64,000 bases of DNA from Deltaproteobacteria bacterium (GTDB lineage: Bacteria > JADJOY01): assembly GCA_016713535.1 (NCBI GenBank), contig JADJOY010000001.1, positions 62,001 through 126,000 of the forward strand, in the 5' to 3' direction. A model generated the notes under the pieces. It was given only the letters and a program-made list of their open reading frames with translations. It did no database searches and had not been told where the DNA came from. The position numbers and the translations under genes are program-made. This document shows, piece after piece, positions 63,274 through 64,000 of the stretch. How positions within the stretch are numbered: the first letter of the stretch is position 1; each line of letters starts with the position of its first letter.

Positions 63274-64000
63274 GTGACCACGCTCCCGACCCGCATCTGG
63301 CTCGCTCTAGGCTCGCTGCTCCTCGCCGGCGCGGCCGCCTCCGGCGCGCGTGCCGCCACGGTGTGCAACGGCGCCGCGTCGTTGTGCGCGAAGCCGTACG
63401 ACCAGGTCGCCTACGCGACCACGCACAATGCGTTCGCGAACGCCGCTCACGGCTTCGTCTTCAATCGCAACCAGACCTACGACATGACCCGCCAGATGCA
63501 GGACGGGATCCGCGGCCTGATGCTCGACGCGCACCCGTACCTCGGCAGCGTCTACCTCTGTCACGGCGAGGGCCTGTGCGCGCTCGGCAACCAGTCCCTC
63601 GCCGACGGCTTGACCGAGGTGAAGAGCTTCCTCGACGCGCACCCGCAGAACGTCGTCACGCTGATCTTCGAGAGCTACGTGACGGCCGCCGAAACCGCGA
63701 CCGTGTTCCAGCAGGTCGGCCTGCTCGATCCGGCGCACCCGTCGAGCGACTACCTCTACACCTACACCGGCGGTGCCTGGCCGACGCTCGGCGCGATGAT
63801 CGACTCCGGGGAGCGTGTGGTGGTGTTCAGCGACGTCAACGAGCAGGCGAGCTACCCCTGGTACCACTACCTGTGGAACACGCTGGTGTTCGAGACGCCG
63901 TACAGCGCCGCGACGGTGAACGATCTCACGTGCGCCGACAACCGCGGCTCGCCCAACAACGATCTCTTCATCCTCAACCACTTCCTCACCGGTCCGCTGG
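63274..64000 (+). CDS. Secreted PI-PLC X-domain-like protein (3' truncated by window edge)
   Basis: GTG at 63274 with CGAGGAG upstream starts a Sec signal (IWLALGSLLLAGAAASGARA). The visible ~242 residues include AYATTHNAF, GIRGLMLDAHPYLG, YLCHGEGLCALG, FLDAHPQNVVTLIFES and VVVFSDVNEQA, the fold of phosphatidylinositol-specific phospholipase C-like proteins (catalytic His in THNAF and CHG). It may cleave GPI or phosphoinositide-like head groups outside the cell; calcium-independent bacterial PLCs have this plan. The frame runs to the end of the window. Confidence 0.85.
   Translation, partial: MTTLPTRIWLALGSLLLAGAAASGARAATVCNGAASLCAKPYDQVAYATTHNAFANAAHGFVFNRNQTYDMTRQMQDGIRGLMLDAHPYLGSVYLCHGEGLCALGNQSLADGLTEVKSFLDAHPQNVVTLIFESYVTAAETATVFQQVGLLDPAHPSSDYLYTYTGGAWPTLGAMIDSGERVVVFSDVNEQASYPWYHYLWNTLVFETPYSAATVNDLTCADNRGSPNNDLFILNHFLTGPL

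Noticed and set aside
63307-63981. 224-aa minus-strand frame at the window end
   Set aside because: The plus strand encodes a signal peptide and PI-PLC-like motifs over the same bases.

Overview
The window is about 70% G+C, densely packed, and has strongly GC3-biased genes, many GTG and TTG starts and many 4-nt stop/start overlaps. The gene content points to a high-GC Gram-negative bacterium of the Myxococcota / Desulfobacterota / Binatota type: two PilT-family ATPases, many hybrid kinases and c-di-GMP proteins, a wax-ester-synthase-type acyltransferase, a 9-haem cytochrome, thrombospondin type-3 repeats with a MYXO-CTERM-like tail, CARDB proteins and a lipoprotein phosphoesterase. No rRNA, tRNA, IS element, phage gene or CRISPR array was seen, so the phylum is inferred from gene content only.

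Layout. 0-6.5 kb: sulfatase tail, LpxH-like phosphoesterase, a HEAT-repeat/PilT fusion, a canonical PilT and an FkbM-type methyltransferase. 6.7-9.8 kb (minus strand): SAM methyltransferase, radical SAM protein, membrane protein and a TTG-started microprotein, mostly overlapping. 9.9-15.6 kb: small membrane protein, WS/DGAT acyltransferase, sulfotransferase, then SelO translationally coupled to a GHMP kinase. 15.8-21.2 kb: zinc-ribbon/TPR protein and two paralogous secreted CARDB proteins. 21.5-26.9 kb: nonahaem cytochrome, YncE-like/phosphatase lipoprotein and a zinc-ribbon protein. 27-31.6 kb: two-component system coupled to a TlyA-RlmL rRNA methyltransferase fusion, then a fatty-acid desaturase. 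31.9-35.3 kb: NfuA-like protein, a 66-aa protein, a Rieske oxygenase and a Tat-exported M28 peptidase. 35.8-48.9 kb: signalling island (two GGDEF proteins, one with EAL; CheY-like receiver; CHASE4 hybrid kinase; HEAT protein; REC-PAS protein; PilZ protein). 49.3-64 kb: PFK-2/FBPase-2 with NUDIX, MsrA, GH116-type glycosidase, another hybrid kinase, and lipid, RNA and hydrolase genes ending in a truncated PI-PLC-like protein.

Shared themes are surface motility and attachment control (PilT pair, c-di-GMP enzymes, PilZ, hybrid kinases), lipid metabolism (WS/DGAT, desaturase, PlsC-like acyltransferase) and a large secreted inventory.

Two non-coding layers are notable. A mosaic family of GC-rich hairpin cassettes sits at gene 3' ends and in some cases overlaps the stop codon. 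Two AT-rich islands built from 23-bp units lie between convergent genes. A practical warning: at least seven genes carry single-base indels, mostly in C or G runs, and one carries an in-frame TGA. The indels look more like consensus errors of an assembly than real gene decay, so I describe most of these genes as intact loci with sequence lesions.
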